From: an uncultured Oscillospiraceae bacterium
GTDB taxonomy: Bacteria; Bacillota; Clostridia; Oscillospirales; Oscillospiraceae
Direction: 5' to 3'
NCBI GenBank assembly: GCA_947588955.1
Contig: CANPYX010000012.1
Span: 1 to 58,437, forward strand
DNA length: 58,437 nt
Shown: positions 41,374-50,031 of the stretch, in pieces
How positions within the stretch are numbered: position 1 is the stretch's first letter
Layout: the number at the start of each line of letters is the position of its first letter
Notes under the pieces: generated by a model
Databases searched by the model: none
What the model was told of the DNA's origin: nothing
What the model saw: the letters and a program-made list of their open reading frames with translations, nothing else
Translations under genes and position numbers: made by a program

Positions 41374-41403
41374 ATTTTACCACCTCAGCGGTATAAATGT
41401 AAA
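41374..41403 (-). promoter_or_regulatory. polA promoter
   Basis: Minus-strand TTTACA (41398–41403), 18 bases, TAAAAT (41374–41379) with TGG directly before the −10. It lies about 35 bases before the polA ATG and to the left of repeat copy B. Confidence 0.6.
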
Positions 41404-41441
41404 GAAAAAGAGCCAAAATCCCGTAAAAACTCAAATTCAAT

Positions 41442-41610
41442 ATTTTTCCGGCGGCATGTACGTCGGAAAAATTTCCTTTTGTCACGCAAGTGTGCCGCCT
41501 CCGGCGGCGCACTTGCGCGACGGCAGGAAATCCCTTGAGAAAGGTCCGCAGACCTTTCTCAAGGGATTTCCGCACGTTTCCCCTTCAAAAAAGGGCGTCA
41601 GCCCTTTTTT
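41442..41610 (-). repeat. four-hairpin repeat, copy B
   Basis: Second copy, on the minus strand, directly at the 3' end of cysS. In element order: H1 AAAAAAGGGC/GCCCTTTTTT (41601–41610 and 41587–41596) includes the cysS stop codon. The GAAACGTGC linker follows. H2 is a perfect 21-bp stem (41551–41571 with 41526–41546) with loop TGCG read on minus. H3 has base GTCGCGCAAGT/ACTTGCGTGAC (41511–41521 with 41481–41491) and a short GC tip. H4 is ATTTTTCCG/CGGAAAAAT (41464–41472 with 41442–41450). It is the most compact copy, with all four hairpins intact. Confidence 0.88.
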
Positions 41611-43058
41611 GAAAACTTCCATGTCGTCCCTCCGGGGACGTCGGTGAGCTCTATGCCCCGGAGCTTAAGCTCGTCGCGTATCCTGTCTGCCTCGGCAAAG
41701 TTTTTCTCCCTCTTGGCATTCGCCCTTTGGAGTACGAGGGCGTCGATCTCCGGGTCGCCCTCGCCGGTGACGGTGAAGCCCTGAGCGGAGGTGGCTCCCG
41801 CGGCGGCCTTGGCGTCAGCCTCCCTCTTTGCCGCCGCCTTTTCTGTAAGGCTCAGCCCCAGTACCCGGTCGTAGTCCCCGATCACCGCAAGGCGCGTGGC
41901 GTCGTTTGTCTTCGCCTTCAGCGCGTCGTAGACCGCCGTGACGCCCAGGGAGGTGTTCAGATCGTTGCCCACCGCCTTGATGAATTTTTCCCGGTACTCG
42001 TCCAGCACCTCGCCGTCCACGGGTCCGTCGGACGGGTCCAGGGCGGCTATGCGGGCGATGAGCTTTTTATACGCCAACGCCGCGTTGTCCAGGTTCTCCC
42101 AGGTGAACACCAGCGCCTTGCGGTAGTGGCTCTGGAGGCAGAAGAAGCGGTACGCCAGCGGGTCATAGCCCTTCTGCTCCAAAAGCGTGACGGTGAGGAA
42201 TTCCCCCTTGGATTTTGACATCTTCCCGTCGCCGGTGTTCAGGTGGTGGACATGGAACCACTGGGGGCACCAGGGGTGACCCAGGTAGCTCTCTGACTGG
42301 GCGATCTCGTTGGTGTGGTGGGGGAAGGCGTTATCTATGCCGCCGCAGTGCAGGTCCAGATACTCGCCGTTGTACTTTAGGGATATGGCGGAGCACTCGA
42401 TGTGCCAGCCGGGGTAGCCCACGCCCCATGGGGAGTCCCATTTCAAGGCCTGGTCCTCAAATTTTGATTTGGTGAACCAGAGGACAAAGTCGTTTTTGTT
42501 CCGCTTGTTCAGGTCCTCCTCCACGCCCTCACGGACGCCCACATGGAGGTCCTCCTCGTCGTGGTCGAAAAAGACGTGGTAGCGTTGAAGCTTCGACGTG
42601 TCAAAATATACGTTCCCGCCGGCAAAATAGGCATACCCCTTGTCCATGAGCCCCTGTACCATCTCTATAAACTCCGGTATGAGCCCGGTGGCGGGCTGTA
42701 CCACGTCGGGCGTCTTGATGTTCAGCTTTTCGCAGTCGGCGAAAAAGGCGTCGGTGTAGAATTTGGCTATCTCCATCACCGTCTTGTGCTCGCGGCGGGC
42801 GCCCATGAGCATCTTGTCCTCGCCCTCGTCGCTGTCGCCGGAGAGGTGCCCCACGTCGGTGATATTCATGACCCTGTTCACGTCGTACCCCTCAAATCTC
42901 AGGTACTTCTCCAGCACGTCCTCCATGATGTAGGAGCGCAGGTTGCCGATGTGGGCGAAGTGATACACCGTGGGTCCGCAGGTGTACATCTCCACGTGCC
43001 CCGGCGTGTGGGTCTTAAACTGCTCCTTTTTGCGCGTGGCGGAGTTATAAAGATACAT
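41598..43058 (-). CDS. cysS: cysteinyl-tRNA synthetase
   Basis: A 486-residue class I synthetase. The zinc/catalytic start is MYTCGPTVYHFAHIGNLRS with the HIGH-type HIGN (about 37–40). Zinc ligands are in GWHIECSAI and HHTNEIAQSE, and the KMSKS loop is GKMSKSKGEF. The C-terminal DALR and tail regions follow. It starts 2 bases after cysE under the Cys T-box leader. The last codons (FSKKG then stop) lie inside hairpin H1 of repeat copy B, so the repeat appears to have defined the C-terminus and supplies the terminator. Confidence 0.96.
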   Translation of the reverse strand: MYLYNSATRKKEQFKTHTPGHVEMYTCGPTVYHFAHIGNLRSYIMEDVLEKYLRFEGYDVNRVMNITDVGHLSGDSDEGEDKMLMGARREHKTVMEIAKFYTDAFFADCEKLNIKTPDVVQPATGLIPEFIEMVQGLMDKGYAYFAGGNVYFDTSKLQRYHVFFDHDEEDLHVGVREGVEEDLNKRNKNDFVLWFTKSKFEDQALKWDSPWGVGYPGWHIECSAISLKYNGEYLDLHCGGIDNAFPHHTNEIAQSESYLGHPWCPQWFHVHHLNTGDGKMSKSKGEFLTVTLLEQKGYDPLAYRFFCLQSHYRKALVFTWENLDNAALAYKKLIARIAALDPSDGPVDGEVLDEYREKFIKAVGNDLNTSLGVTAVYDALKAKTNDATRLAVIGDYDRVLGLSLTEKAAAKREADAKAAAGATSAQGFTVTGEGDPEIDALVLQRANAKREKNFAEADRIRDELKLRGIELTDVPGGTTWKFSKKG

Positions 43059-43060
43059 TT

Positions 43061-43702
43061 TTATTTACCTCTTTCCTCAAGCTTTTGTGTGATCTCATCG
43101 ACCCTGGCGCGAAGCGAGCACAGCTCCGACTTCACCGGGTCCGTAACGCTGACCTGGTCCACCTCGCCGGCGTAATTGACACGCTCGCCGGCTATCTTCA
43201 CCACCCGCGCGGGGACGCCCACGGCGGTGGAGTCCGGCGGCACGGCGGAGAGCACCACGGCTCCCGCGGCGACACGGGCGTTGTCACCAACGGTAAAGGG
43301 CCCCAAAATCTTCGCCCCCGCGCCGATAAGCACGTTGTTGCCGATGGTGGGGTGGCGCTTTCCGTGGTCCTTGCCGGTGCCGCCCAGGGTGACGCCCTGA
43401 TAAATAAGCACGTCGTCCCCTATAACGGTGGTCTCACCGATGACGGTGCCCATGCCGTGGTCTATCACCAGCCTCCTGCCGATGGTGGCTCCGGGGTGTA
43501 TCTCTATCCCCGTGCGGCGCTTGGCGTGCTCCGATATGGCGCGGGCTATGAGCTTGTGCCCGTGGCGCCACCAGAAGTTGGCCCGCCTGTATGCCCGCTC
43601 CGCCCTGGCTCCGGGGTAGAGCAGAAGTATCTCCAGGGCGGACCTTGCCGCCGGGTCCCTGGCCTTGTACGCCCTCACAGTCTCCCTTGTTCTATCAAAC
43701 AA
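43061..43702 (-). CDS. cysE: serine O-acetyltransferase
   Basis: A 213-residue left-handed beta-helix acetyltransferase that makes O-acetylserine for cysteine synthesis. The hexapeptide repeat region (about 65–165) reads IHPGATIGRRLVIDHGMGTV, then IGETTVIGDDVLIYQGVTLG with catalytic His in DHG and GKRHPTIG. The short form is normal in Firmicutes (EpsC-like). The start is TTG at 43700–43702, with AAAGGAG about 9 bases upstream; no ATG fits. It is first in cysE–cysS, so cysteine synthesis and its tRNA charging are induced together when tRNA-Cys is uncharged. Confidence 0.94.
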   Translation of the reverse strand: MFDRTRETVRAYKARDPAARSALEILLLYPGARAERAYRRANFWWRHGHKLIARAISEHAKRRTGIEIHPGATIGRRLVIDHGMGTVIGETTVIGDDVLIYQGVTLGGTGKDHGKRHPTIGNNVLIGAGAKILGPFTVGDNARVAAGAVVLSAVPPDSTAVGVPARVVKIAGERVNYAGEVDQVSVTDPVKSELCSLRARVDEITQKLEERGK

Positions 43703-43730
43703 TACCGTTCACTCCTTTGGGAATCGAAAC

Positions 43731-43968
43731 AAAAAGCCCCCTACGGGCCTTGCCCGCAGGAGGCGCTTTAAGCGCGGTTCCACTCCCGTTTTGACTTGCC
43801 GGTCCTCAACCGGCACGGCCTTAACGCGGCCTGACGGAGGGCCGTTTCCTGCCCTCCCGCTCCCGGGCGCACTTCACGCCGTTCCCGTCAGGCGCGCTTC
43901 CAGCCCGCGCGCGCCCTCTCTGTGACCTTCCCGGCGTTACTCTCCCCGTTCATCGCGGTATTTTATTT
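43731..43968 (-). ncRNA. T-box leader for the cysE–cysS operon
   Basis: On the minus strand a leader of about 240 bases carries the T-box hallmark GGGAGTGGAACCGC (43774–43787), which binds the uncharged tRNA acceptor end. A GC-rich terminator stem (43736–43764) and a T-run (43731–43735) follow. Upstream is a stem I-like structure with GGGGAGAGTAACGCC (5' specifier-loop strand) and GTGAAGTGCGCC, in which TGC is the likely cysteine specifier codon. Charged tRNA-Cys gives termination, and uncharged tRNA-Cys gives read-through into cysE–cysS. The specifier is inferred from position and from the genes downstream. Confidence 0.88.
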
Positions 43969-43974
43969 TATGAC

Positions 43975-44003
43975 AGTGTAGCAGATGAGGTCAAAATCGT
44001 CAA
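43975..44003 (-). promoter_or_regulatory. promoter of the T-box leader
   Basis: Minus-strand TTGACG (43998–44003), 17 bases, TACACT (43975–43980), with transcription expected to start near 43968 at the T-box leader's 5' end. Confidence 0.65.
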
Positions 44004-44037
44004 TAGTTTTTTGATGCTTCCGGCTCCCGCGGCAGGC

Positions 44038-44511
44038 TTATTTTGTCCCCACCCTTACGATCCTGCCAATCCAGTAGAAAAGCGTCCCCAGGGCGGCGGC
44101 AACAAGCGCGAACACGCACCAGCCGGAGAAGCCCACCCCTGCGGCGGATGTGAGGTTGCAGTAGGACATCAGCAGAATTACCGTGAGCTTTACGCTGTTT
44201 AAGCAGTGTACGCTGAGGGCATATACCCGCTCGCGGTCCTCATCTGTCACCGCGAAGCCTGTGTTCCACATGGATCTGGGGATAAATTGGATGGCGGTAA
44301 AAATGATATAAACCGCCCACGGGATTATCGACAGCGCGATAAGCCCTTTTTTCGACCCAAAGCGGTCTATAACGCCGGCTGAGTTGTAGTGCATCGGTAC
44401 AAGCTCCGGAATTCTCCGCCATGTGACGGCGATGTACACGGACACACCGATTAGGACCGCCAGACACAGTATGTTCAGCGTGATGTCCAGCCGGCTTTTT
44501 CCTGCTTTCAC
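44038..44511 (-). CDS. DUF1648-domain membrane protein
   Basis: A 157-residue membrane protein with four hydrophobic segments: ILCLAVLIGVSVYIAVTW, GLIALSIIPWAVYIIFTAI, VKLTVILLMSYCNLTSAAGV and WCVFALVAAALGTLFYWIGR. The DUF1648 signature lies after segment 1: IPELVPMHYNSAGVIDRFGS. Such proteins resemble the immunity/SdpI group and are often of unknown role. It follows pgsA by 24 bases and is the last gene of the long minus-strand run. The 60 bases after its stop carry no clear terminator. Confidence 0.8.
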   Translation of the reverse strand: MKAGKSRLDITLNILCLAVLIGVSVYIAVTWRRIPELVPMHYNSAGVIDRFGSKKGLIALSIIPWAVYIIFTAIQFIPRSMWNTGFAVTDEDRERVYALSVHCLNSVKLTVILLMSYCNLTSAAGVGFSGWCVFALVAAALGTLFYWIGRIVRVGTK

Positions 44512-44535
44512 GGCAAGAACCTCCGTTTCGCTCTT

Positions 44536-45075
44536 TTACAGCTTCCCCTTCACCAGCACCGAGCCGTTTTTGACGAAATATTCAACGCCGGATACGACAG
44601 TGGTCACGAGGATTATTATCCACATGAGCACGTTCACCGTAAAGCCTCCGGCGATGGCTATGTCGGCTATCGGCGTCATCATTACGCACAGACCGATCAT
44701 GGTGCAGGCGGTCTTTATCTTTCCGCTCCACCCCGCCGCCATGACGATGCCGTTGGACGCCGCGATCATGCGAAGCCCCGATACCGCCAGCTCACGGGCG
44801 ATCACCGCCATGCAGACCCAGGAGGGCATATGCCCCTGCTCCACGAAGATGACCATCGCGGAGATCACCAGCAGCTTGTCCGCCAGCGGGTCCATGAACT
44901 TCCCGAAGTCCGTGACGAGGTTCCGGGAGCGGGCTATCTTGCCGTCGATAAAGTCCGTGAGGGACGCCACGATAAATATTCCCAGCGCCACCCAGCGGTT
45001 CCACAATAGCAGAACAGCCATAAAAACGGGCACGAGTATCATCCTCAAAACTGTAAGCTTGTTGGGTAGATTCAT
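44536..45075 (-). CDS. pgsA: CDP-diacylglycerol–glycerol-3-phosphate phosphatidyltransferase
   Basis: A 179-residue membrane enzyme making phosphatidylglycerol phosphate. The CDP-alcohol transferase motif is complete: DFIDGKIARSRNLVTDFGKF followed by MDPLAD, giving the DG..AR...G...D...D pattern near residues 36–62. About five hydrophobic segments surround it. The start MNLPNKLTVLRM is typical of PgsA. It begins 3 bases after rimO, an arrangement common in Firmicutes. Confidence 0.93.
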   Translation of the reverse strand: MNLPNKLTVLRMILVPVFMAVLLLWNRWVALGIFIVASLTDFIDGKIARSRNLVTDFGKFMDPLADKLLVISAMVIFVEQGHMPSWVCMAVIARELAVSGLRMIAASNGIVMAAGWSGKIKTACTMIGLCVMMTPIADIAIAGGFTVNVLMWIIILVTTVVSGVEYFVKNGSVLVKGKL

Positions 45076-45078
45076 GAT

Positions 45079-46407
45079 TCATTCTCCTTCCGCGGCGACC
45101 GTCTCCCCGGCAGGGTCCCCGTCGATGTCGCCTCTTATTATTACGTCGTAGAACTCCCCGGCGGCCGCCTCGTCGGGGCTGCCGAAGTAGATGTAACCGT
45201 CCACGTCCGGGGACTCGGCGAAGCTCCGCCCGATGTAGAGCCCCACGTCCTCGTCAAAGCCCTCGCACAGCACCCTGACGGTCGTACCCACGCGGGAGGC
45301 GTTGAACTCCTCCATCACCCGCGCCTGGAGCTCCTGTATAAGCTCGGCCCTTCTCACCGCCTCCTCGGTGTCCACATGCTCCATGCTGTAGGCCGGCGTG
45401 CCCTCCTCAGGGGAGAAGGGGAAGACCCCCGCCCGCTCGATCTTCGCCTCACGGAGAAAATCGCAAAGCTCCTCAAACTCCGCCTCGCCCTCGCCGGGAA
45501 GTCCGGTTATGAGGCTGGTGCGCAGGACAAGACCCGGTATGCGCTCCCGGAGCTTGGGCAAAAGCGCGCGTATCTCGTCTCCCGTCCCGCGCCGGCGCAT
45601 GAGCTTCAGTATGCGGTTATTTATGTGCTGAATGGGTATGTCCAGATACTTTAGAACCTTTGGCTCCGACGCTATGACGTCTATGAGCTCGTCGTCCACC
45701 GCGTCGGGGTAGAGGTAATGGAGGCGTATCCACTCGATGCCGTCTATCCGGCAAAGCCTGCGGGTGAGCTCCGAAAGGCTCCGCTTGCGATACAGGTCCA
45801 CACCGTACATGGTTGGGTCCTGGGCGACTACTATCAGCTCCTTTACGCCCGTCGCCGCCAGCGCCTCGGCCTCCGAGACGATGTTCTCCATGGGCCTTGA
45901 GCGGTATTTGCCGCGTATGGACGGGATCACGCAGTAGGCACAGCTGTTGGAGCACCCCTCGGCTATCTTTATGTACGCCCAGCCCGGACCTGTGGAGATC
46001 ACGCGCCCCGCCTCGTCCAGGGGTGCGTTTATGTCCCCGAAATATTTGGGCTTTTCCGTTGGGGTCCTCATGGCGTTTACTATCTCCGAAACGCTGCCGG
46101 TGCCCAGAAGGGCGTCGATCTCCGGCATCTCCGTCAAAAGCTCCTCCCTGTACCTCTGCGCCAGGCACCCGGTTACAACGAGCCTTTTGAGCTTCCCCGT
46201 CTCCTTCAACTGCCCCATGGCGATGATGTTGTCTATCGCCTCGGACTTGGCGCTCTCTATGAACGCGCAGGTGTTTACTATCGCCGCGTCCGCCTCCTCC
46301 GGGTCGTCCGTCAGCTCGTATCCCGCGTCGTCAAGCAGTGAGAGCATCTGCTCTGAGTCTATAAGGTTCTTGGCACAGCCAAGGGAAATAAGGCATACCT
46401 TACTCAT
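45079..46407 (-). CDS. rimO: ribosomal protein S12 methylthiotransferase
   Basis: A 442-residue radical SAM enzyme that methylthiolates Asp88 of S12. The UPF0004 domain begins KVCLISLGCAKNLIDSE and has the cluster cysteines in LGCAKN, VNTCAFI and VTGCLAQ. The radical SAM motif is CSNSCAYCVIP (CxxxCxxC, about 150–160). The C-terminal TRAM domain ends the protein. The N-terminal SLGCAKNLIDSE favours RimO over MiaB. It overlaps recX by 8 bases. Confidence 0.95.
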   Translation of the reverse strand: MSKVCLISLGCAKNLIDSEQMLSLLDDAGYELTDDPEEADAAIVNTCAFIESAKSEAIDNIIAMGQLKETGKLKRLVVTGCLAQRYREELLTEMPEIDALLGTGSVSEIVNAMRTPTEKPKYFGDINAPLDEAGRVISTGPGWAYIKIAEGCSNSCAYCVIPSIRGKYRSRPMENIVSEAEALAATGVKELIVVAQDPTMYGVDLYRKRSLSELTRRLCRIDGIEWIRLHYLYPDAVDDELIDVIASEPKVLKYLDIPIQHINNRILKLMRRRGTGDEIRALLPKLRERIPGLVLRTSLITGLPGEGEAEFEELCDFLREAKIERAGVFPFSPEEGTPAYSMEHVDTEEAVRRAELIQELQARVMEEFNASRVGTTVRVLCEGFDEDVGLYIGRSFAESPDVDGYIYFGSPDEAAAGEFYDVIIRGDIDGDPAGETVAAEGE

Positions 46408-47029
46408 CGTCTGTTCCTTCCGAAAAATCGTATCTGTTGAGGGCGGATCTTATCTCGCCCCAGGAAAAGCCCCGGCGCAGAAGCATATCCGTGAGCCTTT
46501 TAAGCTCCTTCCTGTCGGGCTCGGCGCCGCGAAGCCGCCCTTCAATAAGCGCGTCTATCGCCTCCGGCTCCTCCGGAAGCTCCGCCAGCGCGCCCTCCCA
46601 AAGCTCCTTTGGGACGCCGCGGCGAAAAAGCTCCTGCCTCACCCTCGCCCTGCCGTAGCCCTTTTGGGTGTAGTGCCGGGCAAGTGACTCGGCGTACCGG
46701 GCGTCGTCGAGGAAGCCCAGACTCTCCAGGTAGTCCGCCGCCTCCTCCGCATCCTCAGGCGTCTCGCCCTTCTCCGTGAGCCTGTCGGTGAGCTCCCGGC
46801 GGGACATCGCCCGAACGCCCAGTATCCTCAGCGCCCGCGCCTTGGCGTTCATCCTTGACGCCGCCGCCCTCAGGGAGGAAAGCTCCTCCTCCGAAAGCTC
46901 GCGTCCGGTGAAAATGGAGTAGTCGGCGATAAGGGCGAGGTTTATTTTCAAGCTCTCTCCGCCCTCGATGTCCGCGTACCACCGGTCCTTGACGTTTTTG
47001 GACTCGGTGAGCTTCGTGACCTTCGGCAT
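46400..47029 (-). CDS. recX: RecX regulator of RecA
   Basis: A 209-residue three-helix-repeat protein that limits RecA filaments. Repeats are visible: ARALRILGVRAMSRRELTDR ... YLESLGFLDDARYAESLARH, and GRARVRQELFRRGVPKELWE ... RLTDMLLRRGFSWGEIRSAL. A 60-residue N-terminal extension (VTKLTESKNVKDRWYADIEG) is typical of Firmicutes RecX. It starts at the last base of the recA stop, so the two are translationally coupled, the usual order. Confidence 0.93.
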   Translation of the reverse strand: MPKVTKLTESKNVKDRWYADIEGGESLKINLALIADYSIFTGRELSEEELSSLRAAASRMNAKARALRILGVRAMSRRELTDRLTEKGETPEDAEEAADYLESLGFLDDARYAESLARHYTQKGYGRARVRQELFRRGVPKELWEGALAELPEEPEAIDALIEGRLRGAEPDRKELKRLTDMLLRRGFSWGEIRSALNRYDFSEGTDDE

Positions 47030-48135
47030 CAGCCCTCAAAATCCTCCGCCGACACGTCCACGGCCCTGCCCGCCGCCTTTGCCGCCACCTGCGCCTGGGG
47101 CGACAGGAGCTTGAATGAGTTTGCCCTTATCTGCTCCTCCAGCTTGTCCGCCTCCTCCGGGTTGTCAATGAGGTACTGCCTCATGCCGTCCTTGCCCTGG
47201 ATACGCGTGTCGCCGAAGGTAAACCAGGCGCCGCCCTTTTCGATGAGCTCCAGCTTCACGCCCAGGTCCACCAGCTCGCCGAAGCGGGAAATGCCCTCGC
47301 CGTACATGATGTCAAACTCCGCCTCCCGGAAGGGGGGAGCCACCTTGTTCTTCACTATCTTCGCCCTTGTGCGGTTGCCCACCACCTCGGAGCCGTTCTT
47401 TAGCGTCTCGATCCGGCGCATGTCTATGCGCACGGAGGCGAAATATTTAAGCGCCCTGCCGCCGGGAGTCGTCTCGGGGTTGCCGTACATAACGCCTATC
47501 TTCTCCCGCAGCTGGTTTATGAATATGACTATGCAGTTGGTCTTGGATATAACTCCCGCAAGCTTGCGGAGCGCCTGGCTCATAAGCCTCGCCACCACGC
47601 CCACGGAGGAGTCGCCCATCTCGCCCTCTATCTCGGTGCGGGGGACAAGGGCGGCGACGGAGTCAACCACCACCACGTCCACAGCGCCGCTCCTGACAAG
47701 CGTCTCGGTTATGGACAGTGCGTCCTCGCCTGTGTCGGGCTGGGAGATGAGCAGGTTTTCGATGTTCACGCCCAGGGCCCTGGCGTAAGCCGGCTCCAGG
47801 GCGTGCTCCACGTCGATGTACGCCGCCTCGCCGCCGCGCTTTTGCGCCTGCGCCACCACATGGAGCGCAAGGGTGGTCTTGCCGCAGGACTCTGGACCGT
47901 AGATCTCGATTATGCGCCCCTTGGGGAGCCCCCCGATGCCCAGGGCAAAATCAAGTGCCAGGGAGCCGGTGGGAAGCGCCTCCACGTTGACCTGGAGTCC
48001 CTGCCCCAAGCGCATGATGGAGCCCTTGCCGTAGCTCTTTTCTATCTGCGAAATGGCGGTCTCAAGCGCCTTTTTCTTTGCCTCGTCGTTGGAGGGAAGC
48101 TCCGTGGCGACGGGCGCCGGTTTCTTTGCTGCCAT
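47029..48135 (-). CDS. recA: recombinase RecA
   Basis: A 368-residue strand-exchange ATPase. Walker A is [13 protein letters not shown] (about 75–87), Walker [13 protein letters not shown] (about 151–162), loop L1 [20 protein letters not shown], and loop L2 includes [21 protein letters not shown] start at the ATG 48135 because AGGAGG is 8 bases before it; the in-frame ATG at 48141 is only 2 bases from that site. No LexA-type box is visible in the 34-base gap to prmC, so it probably shares a promoter far upstream. Confidence 0.97.
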   Translation of the reverse strand: MAAKKPAPVATELPSNDEAKKKALETAISQIEKSYGKGSIMRLGQGLQVNVEALPTGSLALDFALGIGGLPKGRIIEIYGPESCGKTTLALHVVAQAQKRGGEAAYIDVEHALEPAYARALGVNIENLLISQPDTGEDALSITETLVRSGAVDVVVVDSVAALVPRTEIEGEMGDSSVGVVARLMSQALRKLAGVISKTNCIVIFINQLREKIGVMYGNPETTPGGRALKYFASVRIDMRRIETLKNGSEVVGNRTRAKIVKNKVAPPFREAEFDIMYGEGISRFGELVDLGVKLELIEKGGAWFTFGDTRIQGKDGMRQYLIDNPEEADKLEEQIRANSFKLLSPQAQVAAKAAGRAVDVSAEDFEG

Positions 48136-48169
48136 TGTCATATCCTCCTGAATTTATTTTTTATGTATG

Positions 48170-49027
48170 TCACAAAACCGCCGCGACTACCCTGGGGGTG
48201 CCCGCGGGGTCCGGGTAGCTGGCGACGCTCTCAAAGCCGTTTTCGCTGAGCATATCCGCTATTTTGAAGGCCTGTCCCTCGCCGCACTCGAACATCATAC
48301 AGCCCCGGTCCTTCAATATAGTCCTCCAGGCGGGGATTATCGCCCGGTAGAAGTCCAGACCGTCCTTGCCGCCGTCCAGCGCCGCTCTGGGCTCAAAGTC
48401 CTTCACGCCCCTGTCTAGGGTGTCTATCTCCGACGTGGGTACATAGGGCGGGTTGCAGACGATAAGGTCGAACCTCCCCAAAAGCACCGGCGGGTTCTTC
48501 AAGGCGTCCGCTCCTATGAATATGGCGTTGCGCGTCACGGCGTTGCGGGAGATATTCGACAGCGTCGCCGCCCTGGCGTCCGGCGAGTTGTCCACCAGCA
48601 CCACCCGGCAGGTCTGCACCGTCTTGGCGATGGAAATGCCTATGCACCCGGTGCCGCAGCACAGGTCCAGCACCCGCATCCCCTCCGAAGAGCTTCGCCG
48701 CAGGAGCTTTATGGCGAGCTCCGCCAAAAGCTCCGTGTCAGCCCTGGGGACAAGCACCTTGTCGCTGACGTTGAAGGGCAGTCCCATGAACTCCCACTCC
48801 CCCAGCACATACGCCATAGGCTCGCCTGTGAGCCGTCGGGCGGTCATATCGCGTATCTTGGCCTCCACGTCCTCAAAGGCGTAGAGCTTCATGTCCCGTA
48901 TAAGCTCCTCCCTGGTCTTTCCCGCGGCGGCGCAGAGTATCAGCTTCGCCTCTAAGTTGTAGTCCTCCACGCCCCCCGCCTTCAGGGTCCGCCGGAGGTC
49001 CAGGTACATCTCGTTGTAGGTCCTCAT
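48170..49027 (-). CDS. prmC: release factor glutamine methyltransferase
   Basis: A 285-residue SAM methyltransferase that methylates the GGQ glutamine of peptide release factors. The N-terminal helical domain is followed by GEPMAYVLGEWEFMGLPFNV, the SAM motif VLDLCCGTGCIGISIA (about 112–127) and the catalytic NPPY (DLIVCNPPYVP). I start at 49027 where GGGAGG lies upstream; the longer frame to 49090 overlaps the DUF1385 gene. prfA is not adjacent. It follows the DUF1385 gene by 25 bases, a conserved clostridial pairing. Confidence 0.94.
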   Translation of the reverse strand: MRTYNEMYLDLRRTLKAGGVEDYNLEAKLILCAAAGKTREELIRDMKLYAFEDVEAKIRDMTARRLTGEPMAYVLGEWEFMGLPFNVSDKVLVPRADTELLAELAIKLLRRSSSEGMRVLDLCCGTGCIGISIAKTVQTCRVVLVDNSPDARAATLSNISRNAVTRNAIFIGADALKNPPVLLGRFDLIVCNPPYVPTSEIDTLDRGVKDFEPRAALDGGKDGLDFYRAIIPAWRTILKDRGCMMFECGEGQAFKIADMLSENGFESVASYPDPAGTPRVVAAVL

Positions 49028-49052
49028 CAGTGTCGCGCCTCCCGTCAAAGCT

Positions 49053-49994
49053 TTACCATTTGTCCGCGCCCTCCTCCTCAGGGAGGACAAGCTTTAGCGC
49101 CTCGATGGCCACCTCCAGCATGGAGTCGTCGGGCTCCGCCGTGGTTACGAGCTGCAGCGCCTTTCCGGGGGCGGAAAGTATCTTTGTGAGGATATTGTCG
49201 TGGCGTCCGGCGTACTTTATGAGCTCGTAGCTAATGCCAACTATCACCGGCAGCAGCGCAAGCCTCAGCAAAAGGCGGACCCACACGTTGGACCAGCTCA
49301 CCACCGTGGTCACAAGTATGCTCACGATCATCACGATGAACAAAAAGCTTGTCCCGCACCTGGGGTGGAGCCGAGGCTGGCTCCTGGCGTTTTCAACTGT
49401 GAGGTCAAGCCCCTTCTCGTAGCAGAAGATGGTCTTGTGCTCCGCTCCGTGGTACATCCACACCCGCTTTATCTCCTTCATCTTCGAGGCGAGTATGATG
49501 TAGGCGAGGAATATGATTATCCTTATGACGCCCTCGATGAGGTTGCGGAGTATCCTGTTCTTTACTATTCCCGTGAAAAGCCCCGCCAGGACCGTTGGTA
49601 GCATGAAGAAAAGCCCCACGGCAAGGATTATCCCCAAAAATACCGACACCCCGATTATCGCCTTCTCCGCCTTCTCGCCGGAGAGATGCTTTTCAAACCA
49701 CTGATCCAGCTTTGAGGGCTCCCCCACCTCCTCCTCTGGCAGGAACTCCGCCGAGTACGTGAGGGCCTTGACGCCGCTCACCATGGACTCGATGAAATTC
49801 ACCGTGCCGCGTATAAGGGGCCAGCCCAGAACGGGGTACTTCTGCCTCAGCGCCTTTATGGGCTCCACCTTGGTGACCAGCTCCCCGTCGGACTTGCGGA
49901 CGACTATCGCCTGCCTGTCCACGCCCCGCATAAGTATCCCCTCCATCAACGCCTGTCCGCCTATGGAGGTGCGGAATTTCACGTTTTCACTCAA
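49053..49994 (-). CDS. DUF1385 membrane protein (YqhQ-like)
   Basis: A 313-residue protein of the DUF1385/YqhQ family. The N-terminus has the family mark SIGGQALMEGILMRG. The middle has four hydrophobic segments (IIGVSVFLGIILAVGLFFML, FIVMIVSILVTTVVSW and others). The conserved YHGAEHKTIFCYE, LHPRCGTSFLF and GISYELIKYAGRHD supply His/Cys/Glu residues that could bind metal. Function is unknown. It is upstream of prmC, as in many Firmicutes, and 37 bases after the kinase gene. Confidence 0.92.
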   Translation of the reverse strand: MSENVKFRTSIGGQALMEGILMRGVDRQAIVVRKSDGELVTKVEPIKALRQKYPVLGWPLIRGTVNFIESMVSGVKALTYSAEFLPEEEVGEPSKLDQWFEKHLSGEKAEKAIIGVSVFLGIILAVGLFFMLPTVLAGLFTGIVKNRILRNLIEGVIRIIIFLAYIILASKMKEIKRVWMYHGAEHKTIFCYEKGLDLTVENARSQPRLHPRCGTSFLFIVMIVSILVTTVVSWSNVWVRLLLRLALLPVIVGISYELIKYAGRHDNILTKILSAPGKALQLVTTAEPDDSMLEVAIEALKLVLPEEEGADKW

Positions 49995-50031
49995 TTTTTA
50001 TTCCTCCTGTGTATCTCATAGGGTGTCCGCC

